Positions 53,800-62,743 are shown, counted from the first letter of the stretch. The stretch: DNA of 64,000 nucleotides from Azospirillum halopraeferens DSM 3675 (GCF_000429625.1 NZ_AUCF01000005.1:124001-188000); one strand, 5' to 3'. Numbers and translations are program-made. The notes: generated from the letters alone by a model not told the origin.

Positions 53800-54777
53800 T
53801 CAGCGCGCCGGCAGATGGGCCGACAGGTCCCAGACCTTCACCACGGCATCGTAACCGGCCGACAGGGCCGTCCGCCCGTCGGGCGTGTACGCCACCGCCC
53901 ACACCGGCTTCGCATGCCCCTCGAACGCCGCCAGCGGCTTGCCGGCGGCGGCGTCCCACAGGCGCACGACCCGGTCCCCGCCCCCGGCCGTCAGCAGAGT
54001 CCGCCCGTCGGGGGCGAAGGCGACGGCGGTCACGAACCCCTCGTGGCCGTGCCGGGTGTCCGTCAATTGATAGTCGTCCAGGTCCCACAGCCGCAGCGTC
54101 TCGTCGGTGGACACGGTGGCGAGCCACCGCCCGTCGGGCGAGACGGCGGCGCCGTTGACGCTGCCCTCGTGCCCTTCCAGGACCGCCAGTTCCTGCCAGC
54201 CTTCGGCATCCCACACCCGCACCCGGAAATCGTAGCCCGCCGAGATCAGGCGGCGGCCATCGGGGGTGAAGGCGACGGCGTTGACGTTGGCGTCGTGCCC
54301 GGTGAGCGTCGCCAGCAGCGCCCCCGTCCGGGTGTCCCATACATTGACCGAGCGGTCCCAGCTCGCCGAAGCCAGGCGCCGGCCGTCGGGTGCCAGCGCC
54401 AGGGCGACGACGCTGTCGGCGTGCCCCTCGAAGCGGTGCAGCAGCGCCCCCGTCTCCAGGTCCCACAGCCGCACCAGCCCGTCGCGGCAGCCGGTGAGGC
54501 CGCGCCGCCCGTCGGGCAGGAACGCCACCGCGTTGACCCCGCCGCCGTGGTCGGCGAAGGCGTGCAGTTCCCGGCCGCTCGCCAGGTCCCAGAGCATGGC
54601 GGAATAGTCCCAGCTTCCGGTCAGCGCCCGGGTGCCGTCCGGCGAGACCGCCACGGCGTTGACCATGGCGCCGTGCCCCACCAGTTCGTCGCCGGCCGCG
54701 GCCGGGCCGGCGAGGGCCGCGGCCAGGGCGAACGCCAGGGGTGCCAGCGTCCGCCTCACCCGCGCCGCCGCGGACAT
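53800..54777 (-). CDS. Periplasmic WD40 seven-bladed propeller protein of the formate dehydrogenase operon
   Basis: A 325-residue protein: a signal peptide (LAPLAFALAAALAGPAAAG) followed by seven WD repeats, ending at AMLWD, VRLWD, VNVWD, VRVWD, LRLWD, VRLWD and VKVWD, which make one beta-propeller. No haem or catalytic motif is seen. Its ATG overlaps the stop of the gamma subunit gene (TGATG), so it is translated with it. WD40 propellers act as docking platforms; here it may hold the periplasmic formate dehydrogenase complex together or assist its assembly. Confidence 0.85.
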   Translation of the reverse strand: MSAAARVRRTLAPLAFALAAALAGPAAAGDELVGHGAMVNAVAVSPDGTRALTGSWDYSAMLWDLASGRELHAFADHGGGVNAVAFLPDGRRGLTGCRDGLVRLWDLETGALLHRFEGHADSVVALALAPDGRRLASASWDRSVNVWDTRTGALLATLTGHDANVNAVAFTPDGRRLISAGYDFRVRVWDAEGWQELAVLEGHEGSVNGAAVSPDGRWLATVSTDETLRLWDLDDYQLTDTRHGHEGFVTAVAFAPDGRTLLTAGGGDRVVRLWDAAAGKPLAAFEGHAKPVWAVAYTPDGRTALSAGYDAVVKVWDLSAHLPAR

Positions 54778-55841
54778 CACTCCGCCGGCGCCGGCCCGGG
54801 GCGGCCGTGCCCGTGCCCGTGGCCATGCCCGTCGGTGGGCGGGGGCTCGCCCTTCACCTCGGCAACCCACAGGGAATGGTGCTCGCGCGCCCACTGCTCC
54901 TCGACCTGGCCGTTGCCCATGGCGTCGAAGGCGCCCTCCATGCCGATGGAGCCGATGTAGATGTGGCCGATGATGATGGCCGACAGCAGCAGCGCCGTGC
55001 CCGCGTGGATGAGCTGGTAGAGCTGCATGTCCGCCAGCGACCCGAAGTACAGCGGGAACAGAAGCTGCAGACCGGTGAAGCCGAGGACGCCGCCGCCCAC
55101 CACCGTGGACCAGAAGATCAACTTCTGCCCGGCGTTGAACTTCTTCGCCGGGGGGTGGACGCCGCGGCTGAACAGACCACCGGCGCGCAGCGCCCAGCCG
55201 ATGTCGGTGCGGTCGGGCAGGTTGTGGCGCACCCACAGCAGGAAGGTCAGCAGCACGCCGAGCATGAAGGCGAAGCCGAGATAATTGTGCGCCAGCTTGC
55301 CCAGCATGGTGATTTGCGCGAACGCCTCGGGCCCGATCAGCGGCAGCAGGGTGTGGCGGCCATAGAGGATGTTGAGGCCGGTCAGCGCCAGCACCACGAA
55401 GCTGCCGGCGGTCAGCCAGTGGGACGCCCGCTCCAGGGTGTTGAAACGCTCGATGGTGCGGCCGGTCTTCGCGCCGTCGATGCGGATGCGCCCGCGCAGC
55501 AGGAAGAACAGCACCAGCACGCCGAGCACACCGGCCAGCGCCAGGGCACCGTAGTCGGCCACGGGGCCGTTGCGCAGGCTGCGCCACAGTTCGCCATCCG
55601 ACTGGATCAGCACGCCCGCAACGGGTCCCCCGGCGCTGACATTGCCGGTCTCACCCATGCGGATCGCCCGCCACATCTCGGCCTGGTCGCGATCGAGGGA
55701 CTGGGTGGGCGGTGGCGGCGGTGCGCCGCCGCTGTCGAGCCGAATGGAGGAGGACTGCGCCAGGGCCGGCGGCGCCGGCACGCCGGCAACCGCGACGGAC
55801 AGCAGCAGCGCCGCCAGGATCGTCTTGAACCAGGTGGTCAT
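54777..55841 (-). CDS. Formate dehydrogenase gamma subunit (cytochrome b556)
   Basis: A 354-residue membrane subunit. A signal peptide (ending PALAQ) and a Pro-rich linker precede the four-helix cytochrome b domain (RASHWLTAGSFVVLALTGLNILYG with its haem His, then ARNYLG-like AHNYLGFAFMLGVLLTF, and LIHAGTALLLSAIIIGHIYIG). It accepts electrons from the beta subunit and reduces quinone. The tail is DGHGHGHGHGRPG, a His-rich stretch that could bind metal. Twenty-nine bases separate it from the small lipoprotein gene. Confidence 0.93.
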   Translation of the reverse strand: MTTWFKTILAALLLSVAVAGVPAPPALAQSSSIRLDSGGAPPPPPTQSLDRDQAEMWRAIRMGETGNVSAGGPVAGVLIQSDGELWRSLRNGPVADYGALALAGVLGVLVLFFLLRGRIRIDGAKTGRTIERFNTLERASHWLTAGSFVVLALTGLNILYGRHTLLPLIGPEAFAQITMLGKLAHNYLGFAFMLGVLLTFLLWVRHNLPDRTDIGWALRAGGLFSRGVHPPAKKFNAGQKLIFWSTVVGGGVLGFTGLQLLFPLYFGSLADMQLYQLIHAGTALLLSAIIIGHIYIGSIGMEGAFDAMGNGQVEEQWAREHHSLWVAEVKGEPPPTDGHGHGHGHGRPGPAPAE

Positions 55842-55871
55842 TGTTCCCGAGCCTCCCTCACTGCCCGACCG

Positions 55872-56072
55872 TCAATAGCGCTGCGCCGCGGCGCGGTCGC
55901 GCAGGGCGGCCCGCGCGTCGTCCGACAGCGGCGTGTCGGCGGCACCTTTGTACGTGCCCTTCTCGAAGTGAAGGACGCGGTCGCGTTCGTTCTCGTTGCA
56001 GCCGGCCAGGGCCCCCGCGGCGGCGAACGCCAGGGCGGCCAGGGCGAGGCGGCGCAAACCGGTGATGGTCAT
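55872..56072 (-). CDS. Small lipoprotein of the formate dehydrogenase operon
   Basis: A 66-residue protein with a lipoprotein signal (RRLALAALAFAAAGALAGC, lipid Cys25). The mature part (NENERDRVLHFEKGTYKGAADTPLSDDARAALRDRAAAQRY) is polar and short. Similar small proteins occur between beta and gamma genes in other alphaproteobacterial fdh operons, but the function is unknown. Confidence 0.7.
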   Translation of the reverse strand: MTITGLRRLALAALAFAAAGALAGCNENERDRVLHFEKGTYKGAADTPLSDDARAALRDRAAAQRY

Positions 56073-56100
56073 TCCCGATCCAACTCGCTGCGAAAAGACA

Positions 56101-56128
56101 CCCCCTCCCCGGCGGACCGGGGAGGGGG
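56101..56128 (-). other. Perfect GC hairpin after fdhB
   Basis: CCCCCTCCCCGG and CCGGGGAGGGGG form a twelve-base perfect stem around CGGA, 23 bases past the beta-subunit stop. There is no T tract. It is probably an RNA-stability element that keeps alpha/beta levels higher than gamma. Confidence 0.6.
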
Positions 56129-56151
56129 AACGCGGACGAACGCCGCGGGGC

Positions 56152-56748
56152 TTACGAACCCGCCTTCATCTGGTAGGCGGTGCCCCAGCCCCAGGCGCCG
56201 GCACCGAAGCCGCGGGCGACCACCCGCTCGCGGTAGATGTCGGACACCTTGTCGCCGTCGCCGGCCAGCAACGCCTTGGTCGCGCACATCTCCGCGCACA
56301 GGGGCAGCTTGCCCTCGGCGAGGCGGTTGCGGCCGTACTTCTTGTACTCGGCGTCGGAGTTGTTGGCCTCCGGGCCGCCGCTGCAGAAGGTGCACTTGTC
56401 CATCTTGCCGCGGCTGCCGAAGTTGCCGGCCTGCGGGTACTGCGGCGCCCCGAAGGGGCAGGCGTAGAAGCAGTAGCCGCAGCCGATGCACAGGTCCTTG
56501 TTGTGCAGGACCACGCCTTCGGCGCTCTGGTAGAAGCAGTCCACCGGGCAGACGGCCATGCACGGCGCGTCGGAGCAGTGCATGCAGGCGACGGAGATGG
56601 AGCGTTCGCCGGGCTTGCCGTCGTTCAGCGTGACGACGCGGCGCCGGTTGATGCCCCAGGGCACCTCGTGCTCGTTCTTGCAGGCGGTGACGCAGGCGTT
56701 GCACTCGATGCAACGGTCGGCGTCGCACAGGAACTTCATGCGGGCCAT
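56152..56748 (-). CDS. Formate dehydrogenase beta subunit (four [4Fe-4S])
   Basis: A 198-residue iron-sulfur subunit with four cysteine sets: CIECNACVTACKNEH, CMHCSDAPCMAVCPVDC, CIGCGYCFYACPFG, and CTFCSGG...CAEMCATKA. It carries electrons from the alpha subunit to the cytochrome b subunit in the periplasm. It follows fdhA by 19 bp. No transmembrane segment is seen, as in other formate dehydrogenases of this kind. Confidence 0.94.
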   Translation of the reverse strand: MARMKFLCDADRCIECNACVTACKNEHEVPWGINRRRVVTLNDGKPGERSISVACMHCSDAPCMAVCPVDCFYQSAEGVVLHNKDLCIGCGYCFYACPFGAPQYPQAGNFGSRGKMDKCTFCSGGPEANNSDAEYKKYGRNRLAEGKLPLCAEMCATKALLAGDGDKVSDIYRERVVARGFGAGAWGWGTAYQMKAGS

Positions 56749-56767
56749 GGTTCAGTCGCTCCTAAGG

Positions 56768-59656
56768 TCAGGCCGCCGAGACTCGGCAGAGGGTGGCCTT
56801 GGTCTCCTGCATCTGGGTGACCGAGTCGTAGCCGTAGGTCTGGGCCGTGTTCGTCGCTTCGCCCAGCACGATGGGATCGGCGCCCGACGGATACTTGCCC
56901 CGACGGTCCTCGCCCTGGAACCAGCCGCCGAAGTGGAAGGGCATGAAGGTCACGCCCTTGCCGACGCGCTCGGTCAGCATGGCCTTCACCTTGACCTTCG
57001 CCCCCTCGGGGCCGTGCACCCACACCATCTGGCCGTCCTTGATGCCCAGGCCGTTGGCGTCGAAGGGGTTGATCTCGACGAACATGTCCTGCTGCAGCTC
57101 GGCCAGCCAGGGGTTGGACCGCGTCTCGTCGCCGCCGCCCTCGTACTCCACCAGACGGCCGGAGGTGAGGATCAGCGGGAACTCCTTCGACACGTCCTTG
57201 TCCTGGATCGACTTGTACAGCGTCGGCACGCGCCAGAACTTCTGGCGGTCGGTGTAGGTCGGATAGGCCGCCACCAGGTCGCGCCGCGAGGTGTACAGCG
57301 GCTCGCGGTGCAGGGGCACCGGATCCGGGAAGGTCCAGACGATGGTGCGCGCCTTGGCATTGCCGTGCGGGCACAGGCCGTGCTTGATCGCCACGCGCTG
57401 GATGCCGCCGGACAGGTCGGTCTTCCAGTTCACCGCCTCGATCTTGGCGCCGCCGATCTCCTTGATCACCGCCATCTCGGCTTCGGTCAGATCGCCGTCC
57501 CAGCCCAGCTTCTGCAGCATGGCCATGGTGACTTCGGGGTAGCCGTCCCTGATCTCCGAGCCCACGGGGAAGGAGTTCTCGGCCAGCAGGTTCACGCCGT
57601 TGCGCTCCAGACCGAAGCGGGCGCGGAAGCCCATGCCGCCCTCGGCCACCGGCAGCGAGGTGTCGTAGAGGTTGGCGGAGCCGGGGTGCTTCAGCTCCGG
57701 CGTGCCCCAGCACGGCCACGGCAGACCGTAAAAGTCGCCGTCGCACGGGCCGCCGTTGGCGCGCAGCGTCGTACGGTCGAAGGTGTGCTGGTTCTCCATG
57801 TGGGCGCGCAGGCGCTCCGGCGACTGCCCGGACATGCCGATGGCCCACATGCCGCGGTTCCACTCGCGCACGAGGTCCTCGATGGACGGCTCGTTGCCCT
57901 GCACCGCGACGTTCTTCAGCATCGCCTCGGCGAAGCCGAACTTCTTCGCGAACAGGTACATGATCTCGTGGTCGGTCTTCGATTCGAAGAGCGGCTCGAA
58001 GATCTTCTCACGCCACTGGATCGACCGGTTGGACGCGGTGACCGACCCGTACGTCTCGTACTGGGTGGCTGCCGGCAGCAGGTACATGCCGTCCCGGCGG
58101 TCCTGCATCACCGCGGTCATCGTCGGATACGGATCGATGACGACCAGCAGTTCCAGCTTCTCCATCGCCTTCTTCATGTCGGGAAGGCGGGTCTGGCTGT
58201 TGGGGGCGTGACCCCAGAAGACCATGCCCTTGATGCTCTCGGGCTGGTCCAGGTTGTCCTTGGGCTCCAGCACGCCGTCGAACCAGCGCGACACCGGAAT
58301 GCCCACCTTCTCCATCATCTCCTTGGACGCGAAGCGGGCCAGCAGGTCGTCGTAGGAGACGCCCCACACGCGCGCCCAGTGCCGCCAGGCCCCCTCGTCC
58401 AGGCCGTAGTATCCGGGCAGCGTGTCGGACAGCACGCCCAGGTCGGTGGCGCCCTGCACGTTGTCGTGGCCGCGGAAGATGTTGGTGCCGCCGCCGGCCA
58501 TGCCGACGTTGCCCAGGGCGAGCTGGAGCACGCAGTACGCGCGGGTGTTGTTGTTGCCGTTGTGGTGCTGCGTGCCGCCCATGCACCACACCAGCGTGCC
58601 CGGCCGGTTGGAGGCGAGCGTGCGGGCGACGCGCTTGAGCTGGCTGCCGGGAACGCCGGTGACGCGCTCCACCTCCTCGGGCGTCCACTTGGCGACTTCG
58701 GCGCGGATCTCGTCCATGCCGTAGACGCGCTGGGCGATGTAGTCCTTGTCCTCCCAGCCGTTCTCGAAGACGTGCCAGAGGATGCCCCAGATCAGCCCCA
58801 CGTCGGTGCCGGGCCGGAAGCGGATGAACTCGTCGGCCTTGGCGGCGGTGCGCGAGAAGCGCGGATCGGCGACGATCAGCGGCGCGTTGTTCTGCTCCTT
58901 CGCCTTCAGGATGTGCAGCATCGACACCGGGTGCGCCTCGGCGGCGTTGGAGCCGATGAAGAACATGCTGCGCGACTTGTGGATGTCGTTGTAGCTGTTC
59001 GTCATGGCGCCATAGCCCCACGTGTTCGCCACGCCGGCGACCGTGGTGGAATGACAGATGCGCGCCTGATGGTCGATGTTGTTGGTGCCCCAGAACGCCG
59101 CGAACTTGCGGATCAGGTAGGCCTGCTCGTTGCTGTGCTTGGCCGAGCCGAGCCAGTAGACCGAATCCGGGCCGGACTTCTCGCGGATCTCGAGCAGCTT
59201 GCTGCCGATCTCCTCGATCGCCTGGTCCCAGCTCATCCGCTGCCACTTGCCGTCCACCAGCTTGACCGGGTAGCGCAGGCGGCGGTCGCCGTGAGCGTGC
59301 TCACGCACCGACGCCCCCTTGGCGCAATGGGCGCCCAGGTTGAAGGGGCTGTCGAAGCCCGGCTCCTGGCCGATCCACACGCCGTTCTGCACCTCGGCCA
59401 CCACCGTGCAGCCGACCGAGCAGTGGGTGCACACGCTTTTGACGTGCTTGATGGTGCCGGTCCCGGCGGCGGGGGTGGCGGCCTCGGCCTTCTTCACCAT
59501 GCCCGGCGGCAGGGCGGCGGCGAGCGCGGCGCCGCCGGCCGCGATGCCCGACGTGCGAAGGAACGTACGCCGGTCCACGGTGTTACCGGTTATGCCGGAA
59601 ACCACCTTGGCGAGCCGTGGCCCGGCGGCGGTCGCGGCCTTCTTCTTGGTCAACAT
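56768..59656 (-). CDS. Formate dehydrogenase alpha subunit, molybdopterin, cysteine-type, Tat-exported
   Basis: A 962-residue catalytic subunit. A Tat signal (DRRTFLRTSG, arginines 29-30) sends it to the periplasm. The [4Fe-4S] ligands are Cys76, 79, 83 and 111. The metal ligand is Cys201 in QARICHSTTVAGVA, where E. coli FdnG has selenocysteine; the neighbouring His and TWGYGAMTN are conserved. It oxidises formate to CO2. ATG 59656 follows AGGAGG. No selenocysteine machinery is needed. It lies after a TAT-target peptide and a TorD-like chaperone. Confidence 0.95.
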   Translation of the reverse strand: MLTKKKAATAAGPRLAKVVSGITGNTVDRRTFLRTSGIAAGGAALAAALPPGMVKKAEAATPAAGTGTIKHVKSVCTHCSVGCTVVAEVQNGVWIGQEPGFDSPFNLGAHCAKGASVREHAHGDRRLRYPVKLVDGKWQRMSWDQAIEEIGSKLLEIREKSGPDSVYWLGSAKHSNEQAYLIRKFAAFWGTNNIDHQARICHSTTVAGVANTWGYGAMTNSYNDIHKSRSMFFIGSNAAEAHPVSMLHILKAKEQNNAPLIVADPRFSRTAAKADEFIRFRPGTDVGLIWGILWHVFENGWEDKDYIAQRVYGMDEIRAEVAKWTPEEVERVTGVPGSQLKRVARTLASNRPGTLVWCMGGTQHHNGNNNTRAYCVLQLALGNVGMAGGGTNIFRGHDNVQGATDLGVLSDTLPGYYGLDEGAWRHWARVWGVSYDDLLARFASKEMMEKVGIPVSRWFDGVLEPKDNLDQPESIKGMVFWGHAPNSQTRLPDMKKAMEKLELLVVIDPYPTMTAVMQDRRDGMYLLPAATQYETYGSVTASNRSIQWREKIFEPLFESKTDHEIMYLFAKKFGFAEAMLKNVAVQGNEPSIEDLVREWNRGMWAIGMSGQSPERLRAHMENQHTFDRTTLRANGGPCDGDFYGLPWPCWGTPELKHPGSANLYDTSLPVAEGGMGFRARFGLERNGVNLLAENSFPVGSEIRDGYPEVTMAMLQKLGWDGDLTEAEMAVIKEIGGAKIEAVNWKTDLSGGIQRVAIKHGLCPHGNAKARTIVWTFPDPVPLHREPLYTSRRDLVAAYPTYTDRQKFWRVPTLYKSIQDKDVSKEFPLILTSGRLVEYEGGGDETRSNPWLAELQQDMFVEINPFDANGLGIKDGQMVWVHGPEGAKVKVKAMLTERVGKGVTFMPFHFGGWFQGEDRRGKYPSGADPIVLGEATNTAQTYGYDSVTQMQETKATLCRVSAA

Positions 59657-59670
59657 GGGCGCTGTCCTCC

Positions 59671-59871
59671 TTAGAACCGGCTGGTCTCGTAAACCTTGCG
59701 CACGTGCTCGGTCTCGCGGTAGCCGGCGCCGTCCGGCGCGCCGGCGGCTTGCGCTTCGGGGGCGGTGGCGGAGAGTCCGACCGCGGCGGCGCCCAGCGCA
59801 CCGGCGCCGAGCCCGGCGGCGCGGAACAGGTCGCGCCGCCCGAGTGTGTTTTTGTCCTTGGTGTCCGTCAT
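59671..59871 (-). CDS. Formate dehydrogenase region TAT-target small protein
   Basis: A 66-residue protein with a Tat motif (GRRDLFRAAGLGAGALGAAAVGLSA) and a short mature end (YRETEHVRKVYETSRF). This family always sits just upstream of formate dehydrogenase alpha genes; its role is not known. ATG 59871 has GGTGAGG upstream; a GTG-like longer form is less likely. Fourteen bases separate it from fdhA. Confidence 0.85.
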   Translation of the reverse strand: MTDTKDKNTLGRRDLFRAAGLGAGALGAAAVGLSATAPEAQAAGAPDGAGYRETEHVRKVYETSRF

Positions 59872-59929
59872 CGTCCTCACCCTTTCCACCGAGACAGTAA
59901 ATTCCGGGCCCGCGCGGTCCCGGGGGCGG

Positions 59930-60541
59930 TCACGCGGCCATCGCGAACGCCTGCCCCTCCACCTCCAGGAAGCGGCGCCCCAGCGTGCCGACCGCCCGGT
60001 AGAAGGCGGCCGAAGGGGACGTTTCCAGGTCGGCGAAAAAGCGCGACGCCCAGGGGGCGATGTGCCGGTCGTAGAAGGCGCGCTGCCCGTCCAGAGTGGC
60101 GGGAGCGTCGAATGCGCCGAAGATCAGGCCGGACATCATCTCGCACAGGGCGGCGATGTGGTCCTCCGGGTCGCGCACGTCGTCGGCCCGGGCGATGCCC
60201 AGGCGCGCCATGTCGCCGCGCAGGTCGGCCAGCGGCTTCTCATTGAGAAAGCCCGTCAGGTAGTACGAGGCATACGGGGTGAGTTCGCTGCCGCCGACGC
60301 CGATGAACAGCACCATGTGCTCTTCGACGACCGCCTCGGGACTGGCGGAGCGGGCGGCGTCGGCCAGGCCGCGGAACGCTTCGCCCAGCGGCGACCCGTC
60401 GCCGTCCATGGCGGCCAGCGCGGACAGCAGATCGTGACCCGGCGGCTGCGCCAGCAGGCGCGCCAGCAAGGCGTAGGTCCGCGCACGCAACAGATCCTCA
60501 TCCGGCAAAGCCGGCGTCCCATGCTCACCGTTCGGCGACAT
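59930..60541 (-). CDS. TorD/DmsD-family molybdoenzyme chaperone
   Basis: A 203-residue all-helical protein. The family signature is visible in PYASYYLTGFLNEKPLADLRGDMARLGI and EDHIAALCEMMSGLI. Such proteins hold the Tat signal of a molybdoenzyme until its cofactor is in place, here probably the formate dehydrogenase alpha subunit. ATG 60541 has GGGAGG six bases upstream. It is the first gene of the structural operon. Confidence 0.88.
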   Translation of the reverse strand: MSPNGEHGTPALPDEDLLRARTYALLARLLAQPPGHDLLSALAAMDGDGSPLGEAFRGLADAARSASPEAVVEEHMVLFIGVGGSELTPYASYYLTGFLNEKPLADLRGDMARLGIARADDVRDPEDHIAALCEMMSGLIFGAFDAPATLDGQRAFYDRHIAPWASRFFADLETSPSAAFYRAVGTLGRRFLEVEGQAFAMAA

Positions 60542-60871
60542 GGCTGTCCTCCCTATGGAACGGCCGCTCCGTCTCCAACCCAAGACACGGAGCCGTCGTC
60601 CGGCGGCTCTGGCGGCCACCTTGCACGTCAGCCGCGGTTCCCGCCGGTTCACCCGGCTTGGTCCGCGTTGGTCAACTCCATGCTGCAACCGCGAATATTC
60701 CCAACGCAATCACTGGGTTACTCGCGCGTTACGGCCATTAAAGGGACATTTCGCCGCAATGTCAACAACGGGTGGTGTGACCAGCCCGGACACCAAACTC
60801 TTGCGAACAATTCGCGTTATGCTCACACACGCATATCGACTTTGGTATGGTATGAATTCCTGTCGCGGCGC
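60542..60871. other. 330 bp spacer, probable promoter of the formate dehydrogenase operon
   Basis: The AT-richest stretch near this locus. It separates the maturation genes (fdhD to DUF3306) from the structural genes. I found a short inverted repeat GCGAA-CAA-TTCGC near 60800 but no FNR box (TTGAT-N4-ATCAA) and no sigma-54 promoter. No gene is convincing here. Confidence 0.4.
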
Positions 60872-61522
60872 CTACGCAACATGACCGGACTTCACGGCAT
60901 CTTCCGGATTCTTTCCGTCGTCGCCGTCTATTAGTATTTCCTCATGAGTTGGCAGGGCGACGGTGCCGCCGGCATTCGCCGCGGTGAGCCGGTCCTCCGC
61001 CTCACGCGCCTCGGCTTCGGCTTTCGCCTCGGCTTCGGCTTCGGCTTCGGCTTCGGCTTCGGCAGCGTTCAGCATGCCTTTCCCGACACGGAACAGCGTC
61101 GACACCGTCTCGGTCCGGGAGAACAGGGCGTTGTAGTCCTCGGCGTAATCCACCAGCCCGTCGAGGTTGGCGAAGACCGGATCCGAGGCCCACAGCTTGC
61201 GCAGAGCCTGACGCTGCAACGCCTCCGGCACGCCGTCCTTCAGGAAACCGGTGAAATCGGACTCGGCGGTCAGGCTTTCCACCGGCGGCAGGTCGCGGAC
61301 CGCATCCGCCTCGCGCTGTTCGGGCGTGCGCGGATCGCCCGTCGGCGGGTCGGCCGGGGGCGAAGCCGGACCTACAGCCGGCACCGGGGCCCCGCCCGGC
61401 ACGGGAGGAACCGCGGCCGGGCCGCCATCCGCTGCGGCCACCGGGGCCGCGGAGCCGCGGCGGGGACGGTCGCCGGTGCGCTTCAGGCGCGACCAGCGGG
61501 ACAGGAAGGCTTCGTCGCTCAT
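60872..61522 (-). CDS. DUF3306-family protein of the formate dehydrogenase locus
   Basis: A 216-residue protein starting MSDEAFLSRWSRLKR, the typical DUF3306 opening; then a Pro/Ala-rich low-complexity part, then SDFTGFLKDGVPEALQRQALRKLWASDPVFANLDGLVDYAEDYN, the conserved core. After it comes an Ala-Glu repeat (about residues 152-171). The family is linked to formate dehydrogenase but has no known activity. The ATG overlaps the DUF3305 stop by 4 bp. Confidence 0.85.
   Translation of the reverse strand: MSDEAFLSRWSRLKRTGDRPRRGSAAPVAAADGGPAAVPPVPGGAPVPAVGPASPPADPPTGDPRTPEQREADAVRDLPPVESLTAESDFTGFLKDGVPEALQRQALRKLWASDPVFANLDGLVDYAEDYNALFSRTETVSTLFRVGKGMLNAAEAEAEAEAEAEAKAEAEAREAEDRLTAANAGGTVALPTHEEILIDGDDGKNPEDAVKSGHVA
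61011..61066 (-). repeat. Hexanucleotide tandem repeat (GGCTTC) encoding Ala-Glu
   Basis: Five perfect copies of GGCTTC run from 61031 to 61060, with degenerate copies to 61011 and 61066. On the coding (minus) strand they encode repeated Glu-Ala in the DUF3306 protein. Because the unit is six bases, changes of copy number keep the frame. Confidence 0.9.
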
Positions 61523-62094
61523 CGTCCGGACTCTCCACGGGGTCCCGGCGGCGTACGGCGGCCGGGTTCTTCGGGGCGGTGGCGCTTGCGTTCGCGCTTC
61601 TCGAAGGGGACGTCGACGTGGTGCAGGGCGACGAAGTCCATGACCAGCGCCATCACCTCCGGCGGCATCGGCACGGTGTCGACCAGTTCGCCGCCGCTGA
61701 CCTGGTAGGCTTCCGCCTCGTGGGCCGAGGCGGTGACGACGAACGGCACGACGCCGGCCGGGGTGCCGTCGTCGGGGCGCAGCACCACCCACAGCCGCGG
61801 CGGTTCCTGGGACAGGTTGACCTTGTACCCCTCGGTGTCCGTGCGGAACAGCTCCAGGGTCAGGGTGGCGGCGTGGAAGCGCGCCCGGTCCTCCTCCTCG
61901 CGCAGCAGGCGCCAGCCGCCGTCGACCGGCGGCGCGCCGGGGATGACCGCGACCGGGCTCCACACCGCATCCTGCCACGGCGTCACGCCGCGGCGGCGCT
62001 CCAGCACGATGCCCAGGTCCATCGTCTCGACACGGTCGAGGGCGGGGCGGTCGAGAGGGGGTGTATCCATGTCCGTACGCTCCGGCGATGCCAT
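61519..62094 (-). CDS. DUF3305-family protein of the formate dehydrogenase locus
   Basis: A 191-residue protein. The DUF3305 core is MDLGIVLERRRGVTPWQDAVWSPVAVIPGAP, then TLTLELFRTDTEGYKVNLSQEPPRLWVVLRP, and a basic C-terminus (KRERKRHRPEEPGRRTPPGP). It always pairs with DUF3306 near formate dehydrogenase genes. Function unknown. ATG 62094 follows AAGGA; ATG 62070 is an alternative. Confidence 0.86.
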   Translation of the reverse strand: MASPERTDMDTPPLDRPALDRVETMDLGIVLERRRGVTPWQDAVWSPVAVIPGAPPVDGGWRLLREEEDRARFHAATLTLELFRTDTEGYKVNLSQEPPRLWVVLRPDDGTPAGVVPFVVTASAHEAEAYQVSGGELVDTVPMPPEVMALVMDFVALHHVDVPFEKRERKRHRPEEPGRRTPPGPRGESGR

Positions 62095-62110
62095 GCTCCG
62101 TCCTTCCGCC

Positions 62111-62743
62111 CTACCCCGCCACGCCGTCCCGCAGCAGCCGTTCCGCCTCCTCCAGGTCCTCGGGCCGGTTGGTGTTGAAGAAGGGGTCCACGGGGTCGGT
62201 GTCGAAGGCGGCCACCGCCAGCCGGTAGCGGCCGGTCCACACGTCCACCTTGCGCACCTCCTCCTCCACCATGGCGCGGCGCAGATCGTCGGCCAGGCGC
62301 ACCGGCCACAGCCCGAACACCGGGTGGTCACGCCCGCCGGAGCGGGCGCAGGCGAGGTCGGCCCCCTCCGCCTCCACCGCCCGCACCAGCCGCGCCACCA
62401 GGTCGCGCGGCAGGAACGGCGCATCGGTGGCGAAGCTGGCCACCCAGCGGGCCTCCGGCGCCCGGGCGCGCGCCCACTCCATCCCCGTCAGCACGCCGGC
62501 CAGCGGCCCGGCGTAGCCCTCCACCACATCCGGCACCACCGGCAGGTCGAAGGCGGCGAAGCGCTGCGGGTCGCCGTTGGCGTTCAGCACCAGCGCCCCC
62601 ACCTGCGGGCGCACGGCGTCGATCACCCGTTCCAGCACGCTCCGCCCGCCCAGCCGGCGCAGGGTCTTGTCGCCGCCGCCCATGCGCCGCGACAGGCCGC
62701 CGGCCAGCAGCACCCCGGCGATCGCCCCGGCTTCAGTCGTCAT
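62111..62743 (-). CDS. mobA: Molybdenum cofactor guanylyltransferase
   Basis: A 210-residue MobA. The nucleotide-binding start is [32 protein letters not shown], with [13 protein letters not shown] (the acidic metal site) and [12 protein letters not shown] near the end. It joins GMP to molybdopterin, giving the bis-MGD cofactor that formate dehydrogenase needs. ATG 62743 has AGGGGAG upstream and overlaps the fdhD end by 11 bp. Confidence 0.94.
   Translation of the reverse strand: MTTEAGAIAGVLLAGGLSRRMGGGDKTLRRLGGRSVLERVIDAVRPQVGALVLNANGDPQRFAAFDLPVVPDVVEGYAGPLAGVLTGMEWARARAPEARWVASFATDAPFLPRDLVARLVRAVEAEGADLACARSGGRDHPVFGLWPVRLADDLRRAMVEEEVRKVDVWTGRYRLAVAAFDTDPVDPFFNTNRPEDLEEAERLLRDGVAG

Noticed and set aside
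56558..59674. 1038-codon plus-strand frame opposite fdhA
   Set aside because: Shadow of the formate dehydrogenase alpha gene; low-complexity, no motif.
60542..60871. FNR or sigma-54 control of the formate dehydrogenase operon
   Set aside because: No TTGAT-N4-ATCAA and no TGGCAC-N5-TTGC found in the spacer.
61011..61066. Tandem repeats considered as a CRISPR array
   Set aside because: Units are six bases with no spacers and lie in a coding frame.
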